A stretch of 19,349 nt of DNA from Candidatus Bipolaricaulota bacterium (GTDB lineage Bacteria; Bipolaricaulota; Bipolaricaulia; UBA7950; UBA9294). The notes beneath the pieces were generated by a model that saw only the letters and a program-made list of their open reading frames with translations, had not been told where the DNA came from and made no database searches. This document shows positions 8,901 through 14,702 of the stretch, in pieces. Each line of letters opens with the position of its first letter. Position 1 is the stretch's first letter. Location of the stretch: NCBI GenBank assembly GCA_030612485.1, contig JAUWNS010000028.1:1-19349 (forward strand), read 5' to 3'. A program made the position numbers and the translations under genes.

Positions 8901-9260
8901 TTGGACCTCGTCGTGGCAATGTCCCCTACATCGAACAAAACGACTGCCTATGCTCACGTCGTACTGCCAATGTCGCTTCCATTCGAGACATCCGGGCAAC
9001 TGCACGACACGAATGGAAGGATCAAACACTCCAAGGCGGCAGTCGAAAGTCCTGTGGCCATGGAGAACTGGAGAATCCTCGTGGAACTGGCCAACGCGCT
9101 CGGCACCGATTGGGGGAAGATGACACTTGGCTCGGTGAGTGATGTGGTCGCCGCTTCAATGCAAGGTACACCGGCAACGGGCGGCCCTTGGTGGGTTGGT
9201 GATACCCCGGATTCCCTCGCCCTTGCAATTGAGGAGGAACTATCGCGTCTGAAAATATGA
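5946..9260 (+). CDS. Multidomain fusion: [2Fe-2S] ferredoxin, GltD/NfnB-like NADPH-FAD module, 4Fe-4S domains, NuoG-like degenerate molybdopterin fold
   Basis: The 1104-residue third subunit of the redox operon shows these parts in order. A plant-type [2Fe-2S] ferredoxin has Cys34, 45, 48 and 61. ALELLLSNHWGDC (85-97) is the opening of a NuoG His-Cys3 cluster motif. A GltD/NfnB/DPD-type Fe-S helical domain carries Cys97, 101, 105, 111 and 144, 148, 152. An FAD Rossmann fold has VAIVGGGPAGLSAAYF (about 189-204). A nucleotide Rossmann fold has VVIGGGNTAMDAARSARRLG (320-339), followed by YRRSREQMPA, the pattern linked to NADPH. The FAD-closing AGGDVVTGPSIAVEAVGAG comes at 464-482. RCLGCGC...C follows at 558-570, and two [4Fe-4S] ferredoxin motifs at 609-619 and 652-662. 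Last is a molybdopterin [4Fe-4S] domain with Cys688, 691, 695 and 719, followed by a short molybdopterin fold to the end. I chose ATG 5946, behind AAAGGGGGTGGG. An in-frame ATG at 5895 inside nuoF would add 17 unrelated residues. The expected catalytic Cys/Sec and C-terminal cofactor domain are absent. Confidence 0.9.
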   Translation: MLSVTINEKKVSAVEGETILVLARREGIEIPALCAEERLTPYDSCGVCVVDVEDMGVVKSCSTPVRDGMVIHTHSKAAEDIRRTALELLLSNHWGDCIAPCQKACPAHTDCQGYVGLTANGLFEEALHLLYEKLPLPAAFGRICPAPCEDACRREIAEEPVQIRHIKRFLGDKEFNYIPSVATNTGKQVAIVGGGPAGLSAAYFLRRNGHATVVFDAMPKMGGMLRYGIPDYRLAQEGLDCELTVLEKMGIEFRNNVRLGEKITLAQLQHEFDAVFLGLGAWRVRDLRIPGENHSSVMQGIEFLRRVNEGERIPLPPRMVVIGGGNTAMDAARSARRLGSEVTVIYRRSREQMPALPHEVAEAEEEGVSFQFLIQPLEFIIENGNLTGIRCSKMKLGEPDASGRARPIPIEGSEFVIPAEGVILAVGQSPETDCLSGSEIETDRGGRIIADEETGLTKCAGVFAGGDVVTGPSIAVEAVGAGHRAADAIEQYLRSEEVRAPQFVYKHEKIDVTRADIDDVEQMRRVPTYVRPPAERINDFKEYETNFTDEEAMKEGDRCLGCGCSAFNHCDLRDYASMVHAEQERYAGAVMRKLPDERHPFIINDLGKCIACGRCLRVCSDVCGISAIDFTGRGIDVEVQAPFNHAWQESDCVSCGACVDACPTGALTDRTALTKQVPLHTREEKTICTLCGFGCEVVVQSLNGHYLRTLPGDNGAILCAKGRYGWQTLLSEPRLRHPLIRRGEELVATTWDEAFSFIAERLPHDKGKVGIMAAPHITEEEGYLIARLAREVLHTNRIMVEGASARRAVTVPRGVVAPISAIKTSDLIVVVGPRSSYERFVLDLKIRMAQRATAAVISLQGDLSDADIVMEDVPAVQVLNALLEKRSEMNDPRFGAMHELIKKAEAPLFVLEERATSDEAIATIARLVDKDSRWRIAHLRAAPVIDTLLREGICESEDLVAQGGACFSFGADPACDPVLAEQMRTLDLVVAMSPTSNKTTAYAHVVLPMSLPFETSGQLHDTNGRIKHSKAAVESPVAMENWRILVELANALGTDWGKMTLGSVSDVVAASMQGTPATGGPWWVGDTPDSLALAIEEELSRLKI

Positions 9261-9362
9261 ACCTTTATAGTTGGTGTAGAGAAACGTAGCTATGAATTCC
9301 GCCCGCTACCTGCAAGAAAAGAAAGTATCGTAGTCATGCGAGATCCCGGAACAGGAGGTCCA

Positions 9363-10073
9363 GTGAATAAAATGTCGGAGCGGGTCATCGGTATCCTTGG
9401 CGGAATGGGACCGGAGGCGACGGTGGAACTCCTCCTACGTCTTCTGGCTGCCACCCCAGCCGAGTGTGATCAGGATCACATTCATGTTCTGATTGATAAC
9501 AACCCCAAGATCCCCGATCGAACCGCCGCCATCCTCAAGGGAGGCGAGAGCCCGCTTCCGATGATGATAGAAGGAGCGCGGAACCTGGAACGCGCCGGTG
9601 CGCACATACTTGTTATCCCATGCAATACCGCCCATTATTGGCTCTCAGATCTGCGAAAGAGTATCTCCATCCCGGTTATCGACATGATCGGAGAGACTGC
9701 TTCCCTCATTACAGCATACCGACCGCCTCTGCGGAAGATCGGCCTCCTCGCTACGGCGGGGACCCTCCACACCGACCTTTACCAGAATGCTCTAAGGAAG
9801 GAGAGGGTTGAGGTTCTCACACCCCCAACAAAGGAGGAGCACCAGATCATGAACGCTATTCACCACATCAAGGCAGGTGATCACACGGTCAAGAACGATG
9901 TTGTCGCGGTGGCGCACCATCTGATGGCTAAGGGAGCAAAGGGGATCATTCTTGGCTGCACAGAACTCTCCCTCGTGGTTGAAGAAGGAGATCTTCCCTG
10001 TCCCCTCTTTGATCCGCTCTCGATCCTCGCGGCACGTGCGGTGAAATGGGTTGGGGAGAAAAAGGAGGCGTAA
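9363..10073 (+). CDS. Aspartate/glutamate racemase family protein
   Basis: This cofactor-independent racemase of about 236 residues interconverts L- and D-forms of an acidic amino acid or a related compound. The N-terminal GILGGMGPEATVELL and the two catalytic-cysteine motifs VIPCNTAHYWL and IILGCTELSLV are the full set for the YgeA/RacX-type Asp/Glu racemase group. IDNNPKIPDRTAAIL is also typical. I chose the GTG at 9363, four bases after AGGAGG (9353-9358). In-frame alternatives are ATG 9372, thirteen bases from that site, and ATG 9336, which lacks a site. Its stop overlaps the start of the truncated P1 peptidase (TAATG), implying joint translation. With the neighbouring peptidases it fits processing of D-Asp or D-Glu residues, but the substrate cannot be fixed. 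Hydantoin or arylmalonate racemases are related alternatives. Confidence 0.88.
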   Translation: MNKMSERVIGILGGMGPEATVELLLRLLAATPAECDQDHIHVLIDNNPKIPDRTAAILKGGESPLPMMIEGARNLERAGAHILVIPCNTAHYWLSDLRKSISIPVIDMIGETASLITAYRPPLRKIGLLATAGTLHTDLYQNALRKERVEVLTPPTKEEHQIMNAIHHIKAGDHTVKNDVVAVAHHLMAKGAKGIILGCTELSLVVEEGDLPCPLFDPLSILAARAVKWVGEKKEA

Positions 10074-10369
10074 TGTCGTTTGTGCTGCGCGAGCATGGGA
10101 TCCAGATTGGGCGGATGGAGCCGGGCGCGACGAACAACATTACCGACGTCGATGGCGTAATGGTTGGACATACAACGTTAATCGATGGGAGCGACGTTCG
10201 CACCGGTATCACCTCGATCGTCCCTCATTCAGGCAACGTCTTCTACGAAAAGGTCAAGGCCGCTGTGGTAACGATCAACGGGTTCGGGAAAGCGATCAGC
10301 TTTCCACAGATCAACGAGCTCGGCACGATCGAGACCCCGATCCTATTACATACTGCGGCGTGGATCTAG
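10073..10369 (+). pseudogene. P1-family (DmpA-like) aminopeptidase, truncated after about 92 residues
   Basis: The start is clear: AAAGGAGG lies five bases before an ATG that overlaps the racemase stop. The product opens like a P1/DmpA N-terminal-nucleophile aminopeptidase: ATNNITDVDGVMVGHTTLID, DVRTGITSIVPHSGNV and INELGTIETPILL. The family normally continues with a threonine-asparagine-threonine stretch and runs to about 330-370 residues, with the autocleavage nucleophile well inside the missing part. Here it changes after ETPILL to HTAAWI and a stop, so it has no active site and should be inactive. The break coincides with the stop codon of the convergent permease gene (10346-10348). I did not see the missing remainder elsewhere in the window. 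A rearrangement or an assembly join is likely. Confidence 0.75.
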
Positions 10370-11203
10370 TGCATCGCGCAAGCCATCTCCGAGTAGGTTA
10401 AACCCGAGAGTTGCGAGCATGATTGCCAAACCGGGGATAGTGGCAATGTGCGGCGCGACGACAACATAGTTACGACCGGAGGCGATCATCTCAGCCCAGG
10501 ATGGAGTTGGCGGCTGAATGCCGAGCCCAAGGAAAGTCAACGCTGACTCCATTAAGATTGCATACCCCATATACAGCGCTGCATATACGACGATCGGCGG
10601 GATGATGTTCGGGAACAGATGAATCGCCATGATCCGTATCCCGGGGGTTCCAATTGCCCTAGCAGCTTGGATGAATTCTCTGTCTCGAATGGCGATCACC
10701 GCCCCTCGCGCTTGGCGGGCAAAGATGGGAACACCCCAAATACCGATTGCCAAAATCGTGTTCCAGATTCCGGGCCCAAGGGCACTCACGATCAAAATCG
10801 CAAGCAGAAGGTATGGAAACGCCAGGAATATGTCCATGATCCGCATGATGACTTCATCGATCGCACCTCCGAAGTACCCCGCAATCAAACCGAACAGCGT
10901 GCCGAACACAAGGGAAAGAAGAATTGACATGGAACTCACCAGCAAGGCATACTGCGTGCCGTAGAGGATTCTAGAGAGGATATCCCGACCGAATTGGTCG
11001 GTTCCCAACAAGTGAGTCTTGTTCGGTGGTATGCGCTTATCACTGAGATTTTGCTTCAACGGATCCATCGGGGAAATCAAGGGAGCAAAAATCGCAACGA
11101 AGATATACGCCGCAACGATAAATATCCCGATGATGGCCAAGCGATTACGCAAGAAGCGCCGAAGCACCCGTCTTCGATTACCGACTTTGGTTTGTCGACT
11201 CAT
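10346..11203 (-). CDS. Peptide ABC transporter permease, DppC/OppC-like
   Basis: This 285-residue inner-membrane permease is one half of the channel for an imported peptide or similar solute. The N-terminus MSRQTKVGNRRRVLRRFLRN leads into a membrane segment (AIIGIFIVAAYIFVAIFAPL), followed by the family's DKRIPPNKTHLLGTDQFGRD. At least four further membrane segments and the ATPase-contact loop FIQAARAIGTPGIRIMAIHL follow. The start is the ATG at 11203, whose ATGA overlaps the stop of the upstream permease. The long in-frame extension further upstream is antisense-like filler. The normal DppC ending GDGLRDALDPR is present, then SM and a stop that lies exactly at the break in the P1 peptidase gene. 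The last few residues may therefore be altered by that join. No ATP-binding subunits (DppD/DppF) are in the window. Confidence 0.9.
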   Translation of the reverse strand: MSRQTKVGNRRRVLRRFLRNRLAIIGIFIVAAYIFVAIFAPLISPMDPLKQNLSDKRIPPNKTHLLGTDQFGRDILSRILYGTQYALLVSSMSILLSLVFGTLFGLIAGYFGGAIDEVIMRIMDIFLAFPYLLLAILIVSALGPGIWNTILAIGIWGVPIFARQARGAVIAIRDREFIQAARAIGTPGIRIMAIHLFPNIIPPIVVYAALYMGYAILMESALTFLGLGIQPPTPSWAEMIASGRNYVVVAPHIATIPGLAIMLATLGFNLLGDGLRDALDPRRSM

Positions 11204-12120
11204 TGGTATGAAATCCGTGGATTGATGAGAGCGTATGAGAGATCGACTAACAGGTTCACCAGAACGTAGATTAACGCCAGTACCACTACAACCCCCTGGA
11301 TGAGGACGAAGTCTCTTCGGAAGATGGCGTGCACCGTCAATCGTCCAAGCCCCGGCCACGCAAAGACACTCTCCGTGAGAATGGCTCCTCCCATCATCTG
11401 TCCCACCTGAGATCCCAAGACCGTCACAACCGGGATGAGCCCGTTCCGTAAAGCATGTTTGAACAGAACGGTCCATTCTTTCAACCCCTTTGCCCGGGCC
11501 GATGTGATGTATTCTTCCCTCAGGACTTCCATCACGCTGGATCGGACCATCCGTGTCACCATTCCAATCGATGCCGAGGCCAATGTCACAGCCGGTAGGA
11601 ACAGGTGGCGCAATCCACCGTACCCCCCCACGGGGAAGAGACGGAGGGTCACGCTGAAGAGAAGGATCAAAACGATGCCGGTCCAGAAAACAGGCATGGA
11701 TAGGCCAGCGAGTGAGAACAAGCGGACGATATTGTCCAGTACCGAATTGGGCTTCGCAGCGACAAGGGTCCCCAAGGGGATGCTCACCACCAGAACGAGC
11801 AACATAGAAACGCCTGTTAGTTCCAAGGTAGCGGGCAGGGTTTCCATAATTTCCTCTGAAACAGCTCTTTTCAGGGTGATAGACTGCCCCAGATTGCCGC
11901 GGAACAGATCGCCTACGTAGCGCAGATACCGAATAAAGAAAGGCTGATCAAGGTTGAGATCATGGCGCAAAGTTTGGATCGACTCGGGGGTCGCAAATTG
12001 TCCCAGCAGCAATTCGGCGGGATCGCCGGGGATGAAGTCAAGTGTCGCTGTAACGACAAGGATGACACCGAGGATGACGGGGATCATCAGCAACAACCGC
12101 CTTAAGAAATACGCAAACAT
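11200..12120 (-). CDS. Peptide ABC transporter permease, DppB/OppB-like
   Basis: This 306-residue inner-membrane permease is the partner of the DppC-like protein. It has the classical N-terminus MFAYFLRRLLLMIPVILGVI, then DFIPGDPAELLLG, the family GNLGQSI loop and TLPATLELTG. The C-terminal core carries SARAKGLKEWTVLFKHALRN (the ATPase-docking EAA loop), VTVLGSQVGQMMGGAILTES and VFAWPGLGRL. The ATG at 12120 follows AGGAGG closely. An in-frame ATG further upstream (12192) lies beyond the hairpin and is unlikely. The gene overlaps the downstream permease by ATGA and is separated from the binding-protein gene by a strong intercistronic hairpin, so it is probably expressed at a lower level than the binding protein. 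Confidence 0.92.
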   Translation of the reverse strand: MFAYFLRRLLLMIPVILGVILVVTATLDFIPGDPAELLLGQFATPESIQTLRHDLNLDQPFFIRYLRYVGDLFRGNLGQSITLKRAVSEEIMETLPATLELTGVSMLLVLVVSIPLGTLVAAKPNSVLDNIVRLFSLAGLSMPVFWTGIVLILLFSVTLRLFPVGGYGGLRHLFLPAVTLASASIGMVTRMVRSSVMEVLREEYITSARAKGLKEWTVLFKHALRNGLIPVVTVLGSQVGQMMGGAILTESVFAWPGLGRLTVHAIFRRDFVLIQGVVVVLALIYVLVNLLVDLSYALINPRISYQ

Positions 12121-12157
12121 CCCCCCCTCCTGTGTTATGCGACCGAGCCCAGGAAAT

Positions 12158-12187
12158 GAGCCCACCCACCCGAAGGTGGGTGGGCTC
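12158..12187 (-). promoter_or_regulatory. Intercistronic RNA hairpin with a UUCG loop between binding-protein and permease genes
   Basis: A perfect 13-base inverted repeat (12158-12170 and 12175-12187, GAGCCCACCCACC and its complement) has a four-base loop. On the transcribed minus strand the loop reads TTCG, closed by C-G, the exceptionally stable UUCG tetraloop. No T-run follows the stem, so it is not a good intrinsic terminator. Its position just after the binding-protein stop suits a 3'-end-stabilising or attenuating element that makes more binding protein than permease. Confidence 0.75.
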
Positions 12188-12208
12188 GCCACATTCTACC
12201 GATTCTGT

Positions 12209-13795
12209 TTAGTAGTGGACCGGATACAGATCGAGGTTGTACTCGACTGGGTGCATCCGCAGACCTTGTACATCCTTGCTCAGGACGGCGATTTCCTTTG
12301 TCGTGTAGATCGGCACGAAGGGGCAGTCAGCCGCAATGAGCGCTTGCGCACGCGCGTAGATCTCTTTGCGCTCGTCTTGATCGACCGTGACGCGTCCGAG
12401 TTTGACCAGACGGTCAACCTCTGTGTTGACGTAGCGGAACGAGTTCCAGCCGGTTGGTGGGGTGAGCTCAGAGATGAACATGGAATGCAGCGTATAGTCG
12501 GCGTCTGCGTTCGTTGTCACCCAACCGAACGACAACAAGTGATAGGGAAGCTCGGCGGAGCGGGACTTGCTGAACGCGGTTGCCCATTCGAAGATGTCCA
12601 TGTTGACCCGGATGCCAACTTCCCTGAGTTGAGCCTGGATCGCCTCGGCGATCTCGATGTCCTTCAGGTAGCGGCCCTTCGCGGGCATGAAGCTTAGGAC
12701 GAGTTCCTCGCCGTTCTTCTCCACGAATCCATTGCCGTCTTCATCCGTCCAGCCAGCGTCGTTGAGCAGCGCGATTGCTTTCTCTTTGTCGTAGGGATAC
12801 ATCTCCTCTGTATCCCATCCGTAGAAGCCGAACACACCAGGAGCTAGTAAACTAGTCTTTGTGGGGCTAGCGGCGCCTTCCAGGATGTGCTCCAGGATCG
12901 ACGCCTTGTCAATGGCGTAGGCGACCGCATGGCGCACCCGGATGTCATCGATTGGGGGCTGGGAGAGATTGAACTGGAGATAGAAGATTCTCAATCCATT
13001 TGTCTCTTCGATCTTGAATGCGGGGTCTGCCGCGAACGCCGGCAACTCGGCTGGTGAGGGCTTGAGCACCAGGTCAACTTCCCCCGTTTTTAGAGAGAGC
13101 ATGCGGCTTCCCTCCTCCGGGATCACGCGGAAAATCACCTTATCAAGCGCAGGGCGCCCGCGCCAGTAATTCTCATTTGCCACCAATGTAATGTGATCTC
13201 TGGTACGCCATTCCTCGAACTTGAACGGCCCGGTCCCCACCGGGTGGCGACCATACTCGTCACCGTATTTCTCAACCGCGGCGGGACTCACGATTCCCGT
13301 ATATACCATTGCCATCGTTGAAAGGATGGGCCCGTACGGGTTTCCGGTAATGATGTCAACCGTGTAATCGTCGATGACCTTGATTTCGGTGATTGGGTCC
13401 GCCCCCAAGCTTGCCCAGTTTGCCCGTGGTTCGCCAAATAGAGCCCTGTCGAACGTAAATTTCACGGCTTCGGCAGTGAACGGCGTTCCATCGTGGAAGG
13501 TTACGCCCTTACGCAAGTAGAACCGCAACGTTGTGTCCGACAGGAATTCCCACGACGTTGCCAGTCGCGGTTGGAGTTCCATATCAGGATTGAGAATGAT
13601 CAGCGGTTCGATAATATTCGAGTAAACCCATGCGCCCGGCGCCGTGGTTTCCTGGTTTGAATCAAGTGAGATCGCATCGGATGGTCGAGCAATCACAAGA
13701 GTGTTGTCGCGAGCTGACCCGAAACAAGCAACCGTCAGCCCGGTAAGCACGAGAAGCGAAATCACAAAATAACTAAGTAACCGTCGATTGGTCAT
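12209..13795 (-). CDS. Extracellular solute-binding protein family 5 (peptide/oligopeptide type)
   Basis: The 528-residue secreted receptor captures peptide-like solute and delivers it to the DppB/C permease. Residues 1-28 form a signal sequence (RRLLSYFVISLLVLTGLTVA) followed by Cys, so lipid anchoring at LTVAC is possible though the lipobox is not ideal. Family-5 landmarks follow: NTLVIARPSDAISLDSNQET, YSNIIEPLIILNPDMELQPR, LATSWEFLSDTTLRFYLRKG, VTFHDGTPFTAEAVKFTFDR, GTGPFKFEEW, RVRHAVAYAIDKASIL and the C-terminal PFVPIYTTKEIAVLSKDVQG. The ATG at 13795 has AAGGAGG seven bases upstream. The ligand cannot be read from sequence, but the linked amidohydrolases point to small peptides or related amides. 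A 27-codon ORF upstream ends on this start codon. Confidence 0.93.
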   Translation of the reverse strand: MTNRRLLSYFVISLLVLTGLTVACFGSARDNTLVIARPSDAISLDSNQETTAPGAWVYSNIIEPLIILNPDMELQPRLATSWEFLSDTTLRFYLRKGVTFHDGTPFTAEAVKFTFDRALFGEPRANWASLGADPITEIKVIDDYTVDIITGNPYGPILSTMAMVYTGIVSPAAVEKYGDEYGRHPVGTGPFKFEEWRTRDHITLVANENYWRGRPALDKVIFRVIPEEGSRMLSLKTGEVDLVLKPSPAELPAFAADPAFKIEETNGLRIFYLQFNLSQPPIDDIRVRHAVAYAIDKASILEHILEGAASPTKTSLLAPGVFGFYGWDTEEMYPYDKEKAIALLNDAGWTDEDGNGFVEKNGEELVLSFMPAKGRYLKDIEIAEAIQAQLREVGIRVNMDIFEWATAFSKSRSAELPYHLLSFGWVTTNADADYTLHSMFISELTPPTGWNSFRYVNTEVDRLVKLGRVTVDQDERKEIYARAQALIAADCPFVPIYTTKEIAVLSKDVQGLRMHPVEYNLDLYPVHY

Positions 13796-13875
13796 TTAAC
13801 AGCCTCCTTGTTCATTAGACAGTCTACCTTCGCTAAACTACGTTTTTCTTTTACTCCCTGCCGTTGTTTCCCCAT
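13792..13875 (-). CDS. Possible 27-residue leader ORF coupled to the binding-protein gene
   Basis: On the minus strand, AAGGAGGTGATG gives an ATG at 13875 followed by 27 codons (starting MGKQRQGVKEKRSLAKVDC) and a TGA that overlaps the binding-protein ATG as ATGA. The product is basic and has no recognisable motif. The ribosome site is unusual: AAGGAGGTGAT is an 11-base match to the complement of the usual 16S rRNA 3' end, but it runs into the ATG, so the spacing is short. It may be a coupling leader peptide or a ribosome standby site, or it may be a chance ORF in the 102-base gap between the genes. Confidence 0.3.
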   Translation of the reverse strand: MGKQRQGVKEKRSLAKVDCLMNKEAVK

Positions 13876-13897
13876 CACCTCCTTATGATATTCTAGG

Positions 13898-14698
13898 TTA
13901 GAGTGGTAATCGTACTGATTTGAACTCCTCAATGAAGTCGGCAATATACCGCGCGATTGCATCGATGATTTCCTCTCCTTTCTGTGCCGTCGCTGCGGTT
14001 GGGGGGATTGAATGATCCGCGTTCGGGAATAAGCCGTACTCGATCATGTCGCCGGTATCTGTGTAGTCTCTCGTTCGAAGACCCACATGAATAGGAGCAT
14101 TCCTAAAGCGGCAGTCTCGGATGTCGTTCAACAGGAGTTCCTTAGATAAGTTCTTGCACACGGGCACACCGGCCTTATCGAGATCGACGAGGTTGCTATT
14201 GACTGCCAACATGATACTGGTTTCCGTGTGATCCCCATGCCCGACCAGAGCCCATTCCGGGTTAAGGAAGCCGGCCACTTCGAACCAGGAGATGGTCGCG
14301 GCAAGAACACCCTGATCTCGAAGCGCACTCATCACGCTGGTTAATGGACCTTGGTTTCCCCCATGAGCGTTGCTGAAGACGATGTGCGTCACGCCGTACT
14401 TCACAAAATAAGAACACACCTCCCTATAGACCCGAGTCAACGTTTCTTCGGTGAGTGAAAGCGTACCCGGGAAGTCGGCATGATAATCGGCATACCCAAT
14501 CGGAATCGTGGGTGCCACCACAACCGGACTGATCTTGCTGATCCGACGCGCGATGGCTTGCGCAGCGAAGAAATCCGTACCTACAGGCAGATGTGGCCCA
14601 TGCTGTTCGATGCTTCCCGTGGGGATTACCACCACTTTAGTCTCCGCCAGCGCTTTTTGTGCTTTTGGCCAAGTTAAATCTTCGAGGTAGTGTCCCAT
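13898..14698 (-). CDS. Creatininase-family amidohydrolase
   Basis: The 266-residue cytoplasmic metal-dependent amidohydrolase belongs to the creatininase / formamide hydrolase (ArfB, MftE-like) family, which opens cyclic or linear amide bonds. Metal-site motifs are intact: GSIEQHGPHLPVGTD (Glu31, His33, Asp42), FSNAHGGNQG (His112) and VGHGDHTETS (His154, His157, Glu159). The strand IPIGYADYHADFPGTLSL is also characteristic. The start is the ATG at 14698, with GGAGG upstream. Only four bases separate the regulator stop from this start, so it is the first enzyme gene of the GntR-led operon. Creatinine itself is not the assured substrate, as the family is broad. With isoaspartyl dipeptidase and the transporter nearby, a cyclic amide or peptide-derived amide is a reasonable guess. 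Confidence 0.9.
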   Translation of the reverse strand: MGHYLEDLTWPKAQKALAETKVVVIPTGSIEQHGPHLPVGTDFFAAQAIARRISKISPVVVAPTIPIGYADYHADFPGTLSLTEETLTRVYREVCSYFVKYGVTHIVFSNAHGGNQGPLTSVMSALRDQGVLAATISWFEVAGFLNPEWALVGHGDHTETSIMLAVNSNLVDLDKAGVPVCKNLSKELLLNDIRDCRFRNAPIHVGLRTRDYTDTGDMIEYGLFPNADHSIPPTAATAQKGEEIIDAIARYIADFIEEFKSVRLPL

Positions 14699-14702
14699 TT
14701 CT

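Noticed and set aside
3684..9260. Respiratory complex I or an FeFe hydrogenase
   Set aside because: There are no membrane nuo subunits and no H-cluster cysteine motifs in any of the three products. The extensions on the nuoF-like subunit and the GltD insert point elsewhere.
9261..9362. Terminator or promoter between the redox operon and the racemase
   Set aside because: A TATAGT-like box at 9266 has no matching -35, and there is no stem followed by a T-run.
11204..11476. N-terminal extension of the DppC-like permease
   Set aside because: The extra 91 residues are rich in Gly, Arg and His and unlike permeases. The ATG at 11203 overlaps the upstream stop and matches family N-termini.
12158..12187. 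Intrinsic terminator
   Set aside because: The stem is strong but no T-run follows on either strand, and the downstream permease gene belongs to the same operon.
11954..12697. Plus-strand open frame of 247 codons across the permease and binding-protein genes
   Set aside because: It is antisense to two well-supported genes and to the intercistronic hairpin, and shows no motif.
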